NCBI GenBank assembly: GCA_030612585.1
Contig: JAUWNP010000114.1
Coordinates: forward strand, 1 to 14,111
Length of the DNA: 14,111 nt
DNA from: Anaerolineae bacterium
Lineage (GTDB): Bacteria; Chloroflexota; Anaerolineae; B4-G1
Direction: 5' to 3'
Shown: in pieces, positions 1 through 6,947 of the stretch
Position numbering within the stretch: the first letter of the stretch is position 1
Layout: each line of letters opens with the position of its first letter
The notes under the pieces: model-generated
Databases searched by the model: none
Seen by the model: only the letters and a program-made list of their open reading frames with translations
Told to the model about the DNA's origin: nothing
Program-made: the position numbers and the translations under genes

Positions 1-915
1 GGTCAAATCGGCTCCGAGTTGGTCCCAGCGTTGCGAAAGCGGTATGGAAACCAGAACGTCGTCGCTACCGACATTGAGGAATCTAACCTGACACTGCGCG
101 AGAACGGGCCGTTCGAGTTTATGGACGTAACCCAGCGCGGGGCCATTGGGGCAGTGGTAGACAGGTACAACATTGATACGATCTACCACCTGGCGGCCAT
201 CCTCTCTGCCACCGGGGAGAAAAAACCGCAACTGGCCTGGGATGTCAACACTAATGGGCTGTACAAAATTCTAGAGATCGCCCGGGAACGCAAAGTGTCC
301 CGGGTTTTTTGTCCCAGCTCTATTGCCGCCTTTGGGCCGGAGACCCCCAGAGATAACACTCCCCAGAAAACAATTCTGCGCCCGACGACGATGTACGGCG
401 TCACCAAAGTGACCGGAGAACTGTTGGGTGATTACTACATTCGACGCTTCGGCATGGACGTGCGTGGCGTCCGCTATCCGGGCATCATCAGCAGCGAGAC
501 CCCGCCCGGCGGCGGCACCACCGACTATGCCGTGGAAATCTTTTACGAAGCGATAAAACACAAGCGCTACACCTGCTTTCTGAAGAAAGATACCATCCTG
601 CCAATGATGTATATGCCCGATTGCATCAAGGCCACCTTGGATATAATGGAAGCCGATTTTTCCCGGCTCAAGCACCACACCGATTTCAACCTGGCAGCGA
701 TGAGTTTCGGCCCCGCCGAACTCGTGGCAGAGATTCAGAAGCACATTCCCGAATTCACCTGCGAGTACAAACCCGACTTCCGCCAGGCAATCGCCGACTC
801 ATGGCCCCACACCATAAACGACAGCGCCGCGCGGGAGGAGTGGGGCTGGGAACCGCAGTACGACCTGGCGGCGATGGTGAAAGACATGCTGGAGAAACTG
901 GGGAGGAGGTCATAA
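1..915 (+). CDS. tdh: L-threonine 3-dehydrogenase, SDR type (5'-truncated by window edge)
   Basis: NAD-dependent epimerase-like protein that probably oxidises L-threonine to 2-amino-3-ketobutyrate, in the cytoplasm. Frame 1 is open from the first base and reads GQIGSELVPALRKRYG, the second half of the Rossmann glycine motif, so the true start lies a few codons upstream of the window. A TTG at 19 is in frame but falls inside the motif and is not the start. The catalytic YxxxK (YGVTK) begins at the Tyr codon 394-396. The segment around 457-530 (GVRYPGIISSETPPGGGTTDY) matches the substrate region of extended-SDR threonine dehydrogenases as I know them. The next gene, kbl, encodes the following step, which strongly supports this choice over a generic sugar epimerase. 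The stop is TAA at 913-915. A promoter cannot be seen. Confidence 0.9.
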   Translation, partial: GQIGSELVPALRKRYGNQNVVATDIEESNLTLRENGPFEFMDVTQRGAIGAVVDRYNIDTIYHLAAILSATGEKKPQLAWDVNTNGLYKILEIARERKVSRVFCPSSIAAFGPETPRDNTPQKTILRPTTMYGVTKVTGELLGDYYIRRFGMDVRGVRYPGIISSETPPGGGTTDYAVEIFYEAIKHKRYTCFLKKDTILPMMYMPDCIKATLDIMEADFSRLKHHTDFNLAAMSFGPAELVAEIQKHIPEFTCEYKPDFRQAIADSWPHTINDSAAREEWGWEPQYDLAAMVKDMLEKLGRRS

Positions 916-917
916 TC

Positions 918-1049
918 GCCCTGGATCAGAATTACATCGCCCAACAGGAGTTCGATCCAATCTACACCCAAGCAACAAAGACCAAAAGCCTAATCGGGGG
1001 CTTCATCCGCTACCTGGAAGGAAGGTCCAAAGTCCAACGTCGGACATAG
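918..1049 (+). pseudogene. 3' remnant of a four-helix-bundle (S23-like) protein gene
   Basis: Frame 3 between the two threonine genes reads ALDQNYIAQQEFDPIYTQ, then SLIGGFIRYLEGRSK, and stops at 1047-1049. This strongly resembles the C-terminal helix pair of the small four-helix-bundle proteins related to the 23S rRNA intervening-sequence protein (pattern: xxxGYIxxxxFxxLYxxAxxxxxMIxGLIRYLxxR). Only about 44 residues of a family normally near 120 aa remain. No start codon or ribosome site precedes them, and the same frame upstream only overlaps the dehydrogenase gene. I read it as the leftover 3' end of a gene deleted or replaced by recombination. The family match is from memory, and the fragment is short. 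Confidence 0.6.
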
Positions 1050-1073
1050 GACGTAGGACTTAGGACTTAGGAC
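1039..1073 (+). repeat. 7-bp tandem repeat (NTAGGAC)
   Basis: Four copies of ATAGGAC/GTAGGAC/TTAGGAC/TTAGGAC run head to tail at 1046-1073, preceded by a degenerate GTCGGAC. Just upstream, GTCCAA occurs twice. The array starts inside the end of the four-helix-bundle remnant and stops eight bases before the kbl Shine-Dalgarno region. Confidence 0.85.
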
Positions 1074-1095
1074 ATATCATCAAAGGAGTAAAACG

Positions 1096-2292
1096 ATGGG
1101 AGACAAACTAGATTTCATGCGACAAGAGATCGAGGCCGCCCAGGCCGAAAAGCGATACATCAACATCCGCACGATGGATTCCCCCGCCGACGGCTGGATG
1201 GTGGTGGACGGCAAGAAGGTGCTGAACTTCTGCACCAATAACTACCTGGGGCTGGCCAACCACCCGGCACTCAAAGAGGCTGCCAGGAAGGCCGTCGCAG
1301 AGTGGGGTGTAGGCCCTGGCGCGGTGCGCACCATCGCCGGCACCCAGCGGCTACACGTCGAGTGCGAAAGACGCCTGGCCGAGTTCAAGCGTGTCGAGGC
1401 GGCCCTGCTGGTGCAGAGCGGCTTTTGCGCCAACCAGGCCGCCATCCCACCACTGGTGGGCCGGGACAAGAAGGCCGGCGTCCAGGACGTCATGTTTTCC
1501 GACCGGCTCAACCACGCCAGCATCATTGACGGCGCACGGTTGAGCGGGGCCAAGATCATCGTCTTCGAGCACCGCGACCCGGCCGACCTGGAGGCCAAAA
1601 TCAAGGAGCACCTGCCCAAATTCCGGCGCGGGCTGATGGTCACCGACGGCGTGTTCTCGATGGATGGCGACGTCGCGCCGCTGGACAAACTGTACGAGGT
1701 GGCGGCCAAATACGACGTGATGACGATGGTGGACGACGCCCACGGCGAAGGCGTGCTGGGCCAGGGACGCGGCATCGTGGCCCACTTTGGACTGGAGGGC
1801 AAGTTCGACGTCGAGATCGGCACCCTCTCCAAAGCCTTCGGTGTGATGGGCGGCGTCATCGCTGGCAAAAGTGTGGTAGTGGAATACATCCGGCAGAAAG
1901 CGCGCCCCAACCTATTCTCTAGCGCACTCACCCCGGCCGACACTGGCGCATGCATGGCCGCCGTGGAGTACGTCGAGGAGCACCCGGAACTGGTAGAGAA
2001 GTTGTGGGAAAACGCCGAGTATTTCAAGGCCGGCATCAAACAACTGGGCATAGACACCGGCCGCACCCAAACCCCCATCGTGCCGGTGATGCTGGGCGAC
2101 GTGACACTGGCCAAGGAATTCAGCGCCAGGCTGTTCGAGTACGGCGTGTTTGCTATGGCGCTGGGCTTTCCCACTGTTCCGAAGGGTCAGGCGCGCATCC
2201 GCGTGATGAATACCGCCGCGCACACACGCAAGGATCTGGACCAGGGGCTAGAGACCTTCGAGAAGGTCGCGCGGGAACTGGGTGTGATCTAA
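1096..2292 (+). CDS. kbl: Glycine C-acetyltransferase (2-amino-3-ketobutyrate CoA ligase)
   Basis: PLP-dependent enzyme of the alpha-oxoamine synthase family. It splits 2-amino-3-ketobutyrate with CoA into glycine and acetyl-CoA, completing threonine breakdown started by the upstream dehydrogenase. At 398 aa it has the normal family length. Visible landmarks are the N-terminal NFCTNNYLGLANHP (44-57), GAVRTIAGT (75-83), LNHASIIDG with the PLP-stacking His140 (138-146), the VDDAHGEG motif (212-219, Asp and His contacting the cofactor), and TLSKAFG with the Schiff-base lysine at Lys246. The ATG at 1096 is preceded by AAAGGAG with good spacing. The 180-nt gap to the dehydrogenase holds only a gene remnant and repeats, so co-transcription is likely. 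Identity as kbl rather than the paralogous bioF, hemA or spt rests on the pairing with threonine dehydrogenase. Confidence 0.95.
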   Translation: MGDKLDFMRQEIEAAQAEKRYINIRTMDSPADGWMVVDGKKVLNFCTNNYLGLANHPALKEAARKAVAEWGVGPGAVRTIAGTQRLHVECERRLAEFKRVEAALLVQSGFCANQAAIPPLVGRDKKAGVQDVMFSDRLNHASIIDGARLSGAKIIVFEHRDPADLEAKIKEHLPKFRRGLMVTDGVFSMDGDVAPLDKLYEVAAKYDVMTMVDDAHGEGVLGQGRGIVAHFGLEGKFDVEIGTLSKAFGVMGGVIAGKSVVVEYIRQKARPNLFSSALTPADTGACMAAVEYVEEHPELVEKLWENAEYFKAGIKQLGIDTGRTQTPIVPVMLGDVTLAKEFSARLFEYGVFAMALGFPTVPKGQARIRVMNTAAHTRKDLDQGLETFEKVARELGVI

Positions 2293-2299
2293 ACCACCC

Positions 2300-2322
2300 G
2301 CGCCGCCGTAAACAGGCGGCGC
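2300..2322 (+). terminator. GC-rich hairpin after kbl, terminator-like
   Basis: GCGCCGCC (2300-2307) and GGCGGCGC (2315-2322) form a perfect 8-bp stem with a 7-nt loop, 7 nt after the kbl stop. No T-tract follows, so intrinsic termination is uncertain. It may instead protect the mRNA 3' end. Confidence 0.45.
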
Positions 2323-2371
2323 TGGGCCAGAGACCACTCAACACCGGCTCTCTTCAGGCCAGTGGCATCAG

Positions 2372-2404
2372 GGCGGATGGGGCGGCCCCAGTGGCAGATC
2401 CGCC
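2372..2404. repeat. Nested inverted repeat in the kbl-vapB gap
   Basis: GGCGGAT (2372-2378) pairs with ATCCGCC (2398-2404). Inside, GGGG (2379-2382) can pair with CCCC (2386-2389). CCAGTGGCA occurs twice as a direct repeat (2360-2368 and 2388-2396). No gene is visible in the 270-nt interval that contains it. Function unknown. Confidence 0.5.
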
Positions 2405-2429
2405 TCGAAAATAGCCTCCTTGACGGTTC

Positions 2430-2475
2430 GGAGTCCGCAACTTGTTGCGGCTATCCCGAACAAGTTCGGGACTCC
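2430..2475. repeat. Palindromic repeat: two hairpins inside a longer inverted repeat
   Basis: The outer arms GGAGTCC (2430-2436) and GGACTCC (2469-2475) are complementary. Within them are two short hairpins, CCGCAA-CTTG-TTGCGG (2435-2450) and CCCGAA-CAAG-TTCGGG (2455-2470). The two 17-nt half-arms are also complementary to each other apart from two adjacent bases. This layout is typical of dispersed REP/MITE-like palindromes, but no second copy is present in the window. Confidence 0.7.
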
Positions 2476-2527
2476 AATGCGCGTTTTCGTCATTGAGGGT
2501 GAGCCGAGAATCATGGCGACTGCTCCG

Positions 2528-2556
2528 TTGACGTTCCCTATCCTACGTGCTATAAT
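2528..2556 (+). promoter_or_regulatory. Sigma70-type promoter for the vapBC-like pair
   Basis: TTGACG (2528-2533), a 17-bp spacer, then a perfect TATAAT (2551-2556). The predicted transcription start, 6-8 nt after the -10 box, falls on 2563-2564, which is the antitoxin ATG. The mRNA would therefore be leaderless. Confidence 0.8.
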
Positions 2557-2562
2557 TGGGTT

Positions 2563-2874
2563 ATGATGAGTAATGAAGAAAAGCCAGTGCGAGAGTCAAC
2601 AACACCTTACGTGGTTGAGCCACAGATGGAAGTACACATCCCTCTGTCAGCGCTATTCAAAGCGGCGGAGTGCCTGAGCGAGGATGGACTGCGCCAGTTG
2701 CGGCAGTGGGCGGATGAACGACTGGCTGCCCTCCCCGCTGAGGCAAGCATCCGAGAGGGAAAGCCCGGACAGACGCTGACCCGCTTTGCCGGATGGATCG
2801 CTCCGGATGACCTGGCCCTGATACAGGAGGCCATTGAAAGCGGCTGTGAACAGGTAGACCTTGATGAGTGGTAG
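2563..2874 (+). CDS. Antitoxin of a VapBC-type pair (VapB-position protein)
   Basis: A 103-aa soluble protein encoded directly upstream of, and overlapping, a PIN-domain toxin gene, so it most likely neutralises that toxin and represses the shared promoter. I do not recognise a classical AbrB, RHH or Phd fold in the N-terminus. Residues 22-56 (MEVHIPLSALFKAAECLSED...) look helical, and the acidic C-terminus GCEQVDLDEW resembles tails of uncharacterised PIN-partner proteins that I know from cyanobacteria and Chloroflexota. ATG codons stand at 2563 and 2566 with no Shine-Dalgarno, since the -10 box lies only 6 nt upstream. This suits leaderless translation. The gene overlaps the toxin ATG by 11 nt (2864-2874), so translation is probably coupled. 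Confidence 0.7.
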   Translation: MMSNEEKPVRESTTPYVVEPQMEVHIPLSALFKAAECLSEDGLRQLRQWADERLAALPAEASIREGKPGQTLTRFAGWIAPDDLALIQEAIESGCEQVDLDEW

Positions 2875-3253
2875 AATCCTGCTCGACACCAACATCATCA
2901 TCGCGCTGTTTAGGCAGGATGATGCAGTGCTGAATCATCTACAAGGAGCTGCCGAGGTCTTCGTTCCGGTTATCGCCATAGGCGAGTTGTACTATGGGGC
3001 ATACAAATCCAGGTGGAGCAGCAAGAACATCCAGCGTGTCCAGGAGTTCACTGCTGCCAATACAGTATTGGCGTGCGACGGTCAGACGGCCGTGGCTTAT
3101 GGCCGCGTGAAGAACGAGTTACGCCAGAAGGGAACGCCCATTCCCGAAAACGACATCTGGATCGCAGCCCTGGCTTGTCAGCACGGTCTTGTGCTAGCGA
3201 CGAGAGACAAGCACTTCGACACGGTGGACGACCTGCGCATCGAAGCGTGGTAG
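2864..3253 (+). CDS. vapC: VapC-family PIN-domain ribonuclease toxin
   Basis: A 129-aa PIN-domain protein, expected to be a Mg2+-dependent endoribonuclease toxin acting on tRNA or rRNA. The four acidic positions of the PIN active site are visible: Asp8 in LLDTNIIIALF, Glu41 in AIGELYYGAYKS, Asp97 in PIPENDIWIAALA and Asp115 in LATRDKHFD. The length is normal for VapC. The ATG at 2864 overlaps the end of the antitoxin gene. A TTG at 2861 would add one residue and is less likely. The gene ends 5 bp before the stop of the convergent SDR gene. All key residues are intact, so the toxin is likely functional. Its RNA target cannot be read from the sequence. Confidence 0.93.
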   Translation: MSGRILLDTNIIIALFRQDDAVLNHLQGAAEVFVPVIAIGELYYGAYKSRWSSKNIQRVQEFTAANTVLACDGQTAVAYGRVKNELRQKGTPIPENDIWIAALACQHGLVLATRDKHFDTVDDLRIEAW

Positions 3254-3258
3254 CCAAC

Positions 3259-5037
3259 TTAAACTTTGGCAAGTCTCAACTGACGTCGCAGCAACAGCGG
3301 TCCTAACAGATCCATGAGCCAACCAAAGCACAACTCAACCCAAGGGACAAGCACAAACAGGCGGGGCACATACGCCCCCCGGCGGGGCTTTTGGAGCAAG
3401 GCCCAGATGCGATTGACCACCACTTCTGGCCTCACGCCAAACTTTTTGGCTGGCATAGGCAGACCGGCAGGCTGGGCCGAGGCCGTGTCGAAAAAACCTG
3501 TGGCCACCGCTCCTGACTTGACCACGCTTATATGAACGTTCGTGCCACGCAACTCGCGATAGAGGGCAGTCGTCAAGGTATCCAGGAAAGACTTGGTCGC
3601 ACAGTATAGTGCGACTCCCTGGGCTGGCAGACTGCCAGCAATAGATCCAATGTTGATGATGTGACCGCTGTTGCGCGTCTTCATGTCCCGCAGGAACAGC
3701 AACGTCAAATGCACAACAGCGGTCATATTGATCTGTATCATCTGCCGGGCGAGTGCCCACGGCATTTCAGAGCCGAATCCGTACCAGCCAATACCGGCGC
3801 TGTTGATGAGCACGTCTGCTGCGCCATAGGCAGCGCGAACCTCCTCGACGACGCGCAGACGATCCTGCTCGTCTGTGAGATCGGCGGCGATCACCAGCGC
3901 TTCTCCGCCAGCCTCCCGTATCTGAGCCGCAAGATCCTCTAGACGATCCTTGCGCCTGGCCACCAGCGCGACATTGAGCCCTTCCTGGGCCAACTTCCTG
4001 GCAGTTGCCGTGCCTATGCCACCTGACGCACCGGTGATAATCGCCACTTTCCCTCGCCAGCCCGCCCTCACCTTTCCCGCATCCTTCAGGTAAGGGGACT
4101 TCCCCAGCAGCCAACGGCGGACGACGGGGCGAAATAGCCAGATCAAGTACCGCCGGTATCCCAGCAGCGCGATCATCTCCTGAATATAATCCCCCAGATC
4201 ACGCCGCTGGTAGTTGAGAAGCCTTTGGCTTTCGCTGGTATCCACCCAGTCCGTGCAAAAAGGTGTCGAACCAAACGCTTCTTCCGGCAGTCTGCCCACT
4301 CCCACAGCATCCAGTATGCGCCCCACGATCTCGCGATAGTAATACTGGCAAGACTCACCACCACCGATCAGCAGGGTTTTCCCCCATACCTCCTCGCTGC
4401 TTATGGCGTTGGCGAGCGCCAGCCCCACGTCTCGCGTGTGCACGTACTCCATGCGGTTGTCCAGGGGAACGTCAAACATCCCCGGGTCCAGTTGTATCGC
4501 CAATGGCAGCGTAGCAGACAGCCTGAGGATGGCCCACTCCAACCCGGATGACTTGACCATTTGCTCGCACTCTACCTTGTGATACGAATAGTGTTCAACA
4601 GGTTGTACCGGGTCCGAAACCGTTCTGGGAGGTGGCTGATCCTGCGTCCTACCGTAGACGTGGTACGTCGAGGTAAAGATGATCCTGGGCGGTCTAGGCA
4701 GGGCTTTCATCGCGTTGAGGAGGTTTCGGGTACCTCCCACGTTGATCTCCCTGGCCCAATCGGGCCGCTCCTCGGAATCGACTCCGGTAGCCGACATTTT
4801 GGGGATGATAAACGCCAGGTGAACCACGACGTCTTGATCGCGCACCGCAGCGGCGACCTCTTCTGGGCAACGCAGATCTCCCCACACCACCTCCACCTGA
4901 CCCCTGAACCTGCGGGCGGTCTTTTCATTCGCCCGGGTCTTGAGATCGAAACATCGCACCGTGTGACCTCGATTGACCAACTCTTCCAGCGTACTCGTTC
5001 CAACGTTTCCGAAGGCTCCTGTCAACAAGACGTTCAT
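3259..5037 (-). CDS. Fused protein: extended SDR (epimerase-like) plus classical SDR oxidoreductase
   Basis: A 592-aa protein with two Rossmann domains. Residues 1-290 form an extended SDR (NAD-dependent epimerase/dehydratase family): TGAFGNVG (6-13), VVHLAF (71-76), STYHVYG (123-129) and YxxxK at Tyr150/Lys154. Residues 328-545 form a classical SDR: TGASGGIG (335-342), INSAG in place of NNAG (411-415), catalytic Ser465, Tyr478 and Lys482. The linker (about 291-327, YLIWLFRPVVRRWLLG) and the C-terminus (558-583, rich in L, V and W) are hydrophobic and amphipathic, which suggests membrane association, perhaps with a lipid or polyprenyl substrate. The substrate is unknown. The ATG directly follows the TetR stop codon (TAAATG), so the two genes form one operon and the regulator probably controls this enzyme. 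A GAGGAG lies 12 nt upstream of the ATG. Both active sites look intact, and there is no frameshift. Confidence 0.85.
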   Translation of the reverse strand: MNVLLTGAFGNVGTSTLEELVNRGHTVRCFDLKTRANEKTARRFRGQVEVVWGDLRCPEEVAAAVRDQDVVVHLAFIIPKMSATGVDSEERPDWAREINVGGTRNLLNAMKALPRPPRIIFTSTYHVYGRTQDQPPPRTVSDPVQPVEHYSYHKVECEQMVKSSGLEWAILRLSATLPLAIQLDPGMFDVPLDNRMEYVHTRDVGLALANAISSEEVWGKTLLIGGGESCQYYYREIVGRILDAVGVGRLPEEAFGSTPFCTDWVDTSESQRLLNYQRRDLGDYIQEMIALLGYRRYLIWLFRPVVRRWLLGKSPYLKDAGKVRAGWRGKVAIITGASGGIGTATARKLAQEGLNVALVARRKDRLEDLAAQIREAGGEALVIAADLTDEQDRLRVVEEVRAAYGAADVLINSAGIGWYGFGSEMPWALARQMIQINMTAVVHLTLLFLRDMKTRNSGHIINIGSIAGSLPAQGVALYCATKSFLDTLTTALYRELRGTNVHISVVKSGAVATGFFDTASAQPAGLPMPAKKFGVRPEVVVNRIWALLQKPRRGAYVPRLFVLVPWVELCFGWLMDLLGPLLLRRQLRLAKV

Positions 5038-5655
5038 TTATTTAACTGTCTCCTCTGTAGATTTTATACCCTCCAAGAGCATCTGCATGCCCTCTTCCAC
5101 AACCTGTCCCCAGTCAGTTCCTTGGGGATCGAGCAGCCCTTGCAGTACCAGGCCGACAGCCATAGAGACGATGACCTGGGCCGCCATCTCGGGATCAACA
5201 GGCCGCAGCGTACCCTCGGCAATGCCGGCCTCGATCATGCCGGCGAAGAAGTCCCGATACCGCCGATAGGGAGCGATGGTCGCTTGCCAGACCGCCGGGT
5301 CGTGCGCGGCCTGGGTCCAGAACTCCAGTAAGATCGGGAGTTGCCCGCCCGCCACCTGGAAGACCTGCCGAGCCGTCCCGGCCATGCGCAGCAGCCCCTC
5401 CGGGACGGTCTCCGCCCCAGCGCGAACCGCCTCCAGTTGCGTATCCAGCCCCGCCAGCCAGCGATCCAGGAGTTCCAGGAAGAGCGCCTGCTTGCTGGGA
5501 AAGTGATGGTAGAAGGCTCCCTTGGTCACGCCAGCGCGGCGACAGATCTCCGCCACGCCGGTACCGTCGTAGCCGTGGTGGGCGAAACACTCCCCCGCTG
5601 CTTCCAGAATACGAGCACGGGTCTCCTCTCCTCGCCGTTGTGGATTCATCTCCAT
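5038..5655 (-). CDS. TetR/AcrR-family transcriptional regulator
   Basis: A 205-aa repressor of the TetR family. The N-terminal HTH spans about residues 12-58 (ARILEAAGECFAHHGYDGTG, then AEICRRAGVTKGAFYHHFPS), with the recognition helix around TKGAFYHHF. The rest is the helical ligand-binding and dimer domain (for example AAQVIVSMAVGLVLQGLLD). It probably represses its own promoter through the palindrome 5672-5689 and thereby the fused SDR gene, which begins at the next base after its stop. The ligand is unknown and may be a substrate or product of that enzyme. Start choice: ATG at 5655 gives 205 aa. ATG at 5649 (MNPQRRGEETR) sits 6 nt after GAGGGAG and is at least as plausible. Confidence 0.93.
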   Translation of the reverse strand: MEMNPQRRGEETRARILEAAGECFAHHGYDGTGVAEICRRAGVTKGAFYHHFPSKQALFLELLDRWLAGLDTQLEAVRAGAETVPEGLLRMAGTARQVFQVAGGQLPILLEFWTQAAHDPAVWQATIAPYRRYRDFFAGMIEAGIAEGTLRPVDPEMAAQVIVSMAVGLVLQGLLDPQGTDWGQVVEEGMQMLLEGIKSTEETVK

Positions 5656-5671
5656 CTCCCTCTCTCATAGG

Positions 5672-5689
5672 ATACCGACCGGTTGGTAT
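5672..5689. promoter_or_regulatory. Palindromic operator for the TetR regulator
   Basis: ATACCGACC/GGTTGGTAT is an 18-bp palindrome with one mismatched pair. It lies between the minus-strand -10 box and the TetR start, covering the predicted transcription start. This is the usual position for autoregulation by a TetR repressor. Confidence 0.8.
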
Positions 5690-5690
5690 G

Positions 5691-5719
5691 ATTTTACCAC
5701 AGACATCCCTAACTGTCAA
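5691..5719 (-). promoter_or_regulatory. Sigma70-type promoter of the tetR-SDR operon
   Basis: On the minus strand, a perfect TTGACA (5719-5714), a 17-bp spacer and TAAAAT (5696-5691). The operator follows one base after the -10 box. Confidence 0.85.
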
Positions 5720-5721
5720 GA

Positions 5722-5781
5722 CCAACCAACTAACTAACTAACCAACCAGCCAACTAACCAACTAACCAACTAACCAACCAA
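5722..5781. repeat. Tetranucleotide array (CCAA/CTAA), 15 units
   Basis: Fifteen consecutive 4-bp units, CCAA or CTAA with one CCAG, begin 3 bp upstream of the -35 box of the tetR promoter. On the minus strand they read TTGG/TTAG. CCAACC-type steps resemble the operator half-site GGTTGGT. Such arrays are prone to slippage. Confidence 0.9.
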
Positions 5782-5828
5782 CCCCCACTTCCCAAATCCA
5801 CCCAACCTGGGTATAATCAAATGTGGTA

Positions 5829-5926
5829 ACCCTTGCGAAGGTTAGAGGATGATTCTCAAGTCGAAAGTGACTTCAATAGGCAAAATCCATATCACCAAGA
5901 AGGCTATTCGCAACCTTCGCAAGGGT
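5829..5926. repeat. 98-bp element with perfect 15-bp terminal inverted repeats
   Basis: ACCCTTGCGAAGGTT (5829-5843) and AACCTTCGCAAGGGT (5912-5926) are exact reverse complements, separated by 68 nt. Shorter stems lie inside (AAGTC/GACTT and AATAG/CTATT), so a transcript could fold into a branched structure. A TATAAT at 5812-5817 precedes it, with no convincing -35 box. The element sits in the probable leader of the L,D-transpeptidase gene. It could be a small non-autonomous mobile element or a structured leader. The rest of the 325-nt gap 5656-5980 holds the tetR promoter, its operator and the tetranucleotide array. Confidence 0.65.
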
Positions 5927-5980
5927 AGCTGAGTAGTAGCACGTGCGATTGGATTAGCGGGCGGGAGAGGAGAGGAAACA

Positions 5981-6940
5981 ATGCGCAGGATATTGACACT
6001 CGGTATAGTGCTCGCACTGACCCTGGCGCTGGCAGCACCGGCCTTTGCTCAGGGGACCACCGTTCACGTCGTGCAGCGGGGAGAGAACCTGTTCCGCATC
6101 GCGCTGCGCTACGGGGTGACAGTGAACGCGCTGGCGGCAGCCAACGGCCTGAGCAACACCAGCCGCATCTACGTCGGGCAGCGATTGACCATCCCAACTG
6201 GCGGCAGTCCCGGCCCGACCCCGCCATCCTCGGGCGTACACGTCGTGCGACCAGGGGAAAACTTGTTCCGCATCGCACTGCGCTACGGCATCACGTCCCA
6301 GGCGCTGGCGGCGGCCAACGGCATCGCCAACCCCAACCGCATCTACGTGGGACAGCGGCTGGTGATTCCAGGCTCTGGGACCACGCCCCCCACCCCATCA
6401 GGCCAGACCTACACCGTGCGACGTGGCGACACACTCTCATCCATCGCCCGGAGGTTCGGCGTCTCGACATGGGCGCTGGCGCAAGCCAACGGCATCCGCA
6501 ACCCCTCGTTCATCTACGTCGGGCAGGTGCTGCGCATCCCCAGCGGCGGAAGCCCCGCCCCACCCTCCCCGCCTCCTGCCCCAACCAGTGGCCGCTGGAT
6601 TGACGTGAACCTCAGCACGCAGCGGGTCACCGCCTACCAGGGGAACACAGCCGTGCGCAGTACGCTCGTCTCGACCGGCCTCCCGCGCACGCCGACGCCC
6701 ACCGGCCGGTATCGCATCTACGTCAAGTACGTCTCCACCCCCATGTCCGGCCCCGGCTACTACCTGCCCAACGTACCCTATACGATGTACTTCTACCGGG
6801 GCTATGGCCTCCACGGCACCTACTGGCATTCCAATTTCGGCCATCCCATGAGCCACGGCTGCATCAACCTGCCCACGCCCGAGGCACAGTGGCTCTTCTA
6901 TTGGGCCTCGGTGGGGACGCTGGTCAACATCCACTACTGA
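5981..6940 (+). CDS. Secreted L,D-transpeptidase with three LysM domains
   Basis: A 319-aa exported cell-wall enzyme. A signal peptide (residues 1-23, cleavage likely after AFA) is followed by three LysM peptidoglycan-binding domains (about 28-72, 86-130, 143-187) separated by Pro/Gly/Ser linkers. A YkuD catalytic domain follows (205-319). Its motif is complete: His278 in GLHGTYWH, then SHGCINLP with His292 and the nucleophile Cys294. It should cross-link meso-diaminopimelate-type stem peptides (3-3 links) or attach proteins to the wall. LysM1 and LysM2 are almost identical at DNA level around 6085-6115 and 6258-6288, which indicates a recent internal duplication. LysM3 has diverged. ATG 5981 is preceded by AGAGGAGAGG. 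There is a long leader and no obvious operon partner. Confidence 0.95.
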   Translation: MRRILTLGIVLALTLALAAPAFAQGTTVHVVQRGENLFRIALRYGVTVNALAAANGLSNTSRIYVGQRLTIPTGGSPGPTPPSSGVHVVRPGENLFRIALRYGITSQALAAANGIANPNRIYVGQRLVIPGSGTTPPTPSGQTYTVRRGDTLSSIARRFGVSTWALAQANGIRNPSFIYVGQVLRIPSGGSPAPPSPPPAPTSGRWIDVNLSTQRVTAYQGNTAVRSTLVSTGLPRTPTPTGRYRIYVKYVSTPMSGPGYYLPNVPYTMYFYRGYGLHGTYWHSNFGHPMSHGCINLPTPEAQWLFYWASVGTLVNIHY

Positions 6941-6947
6941 CGCGGGG

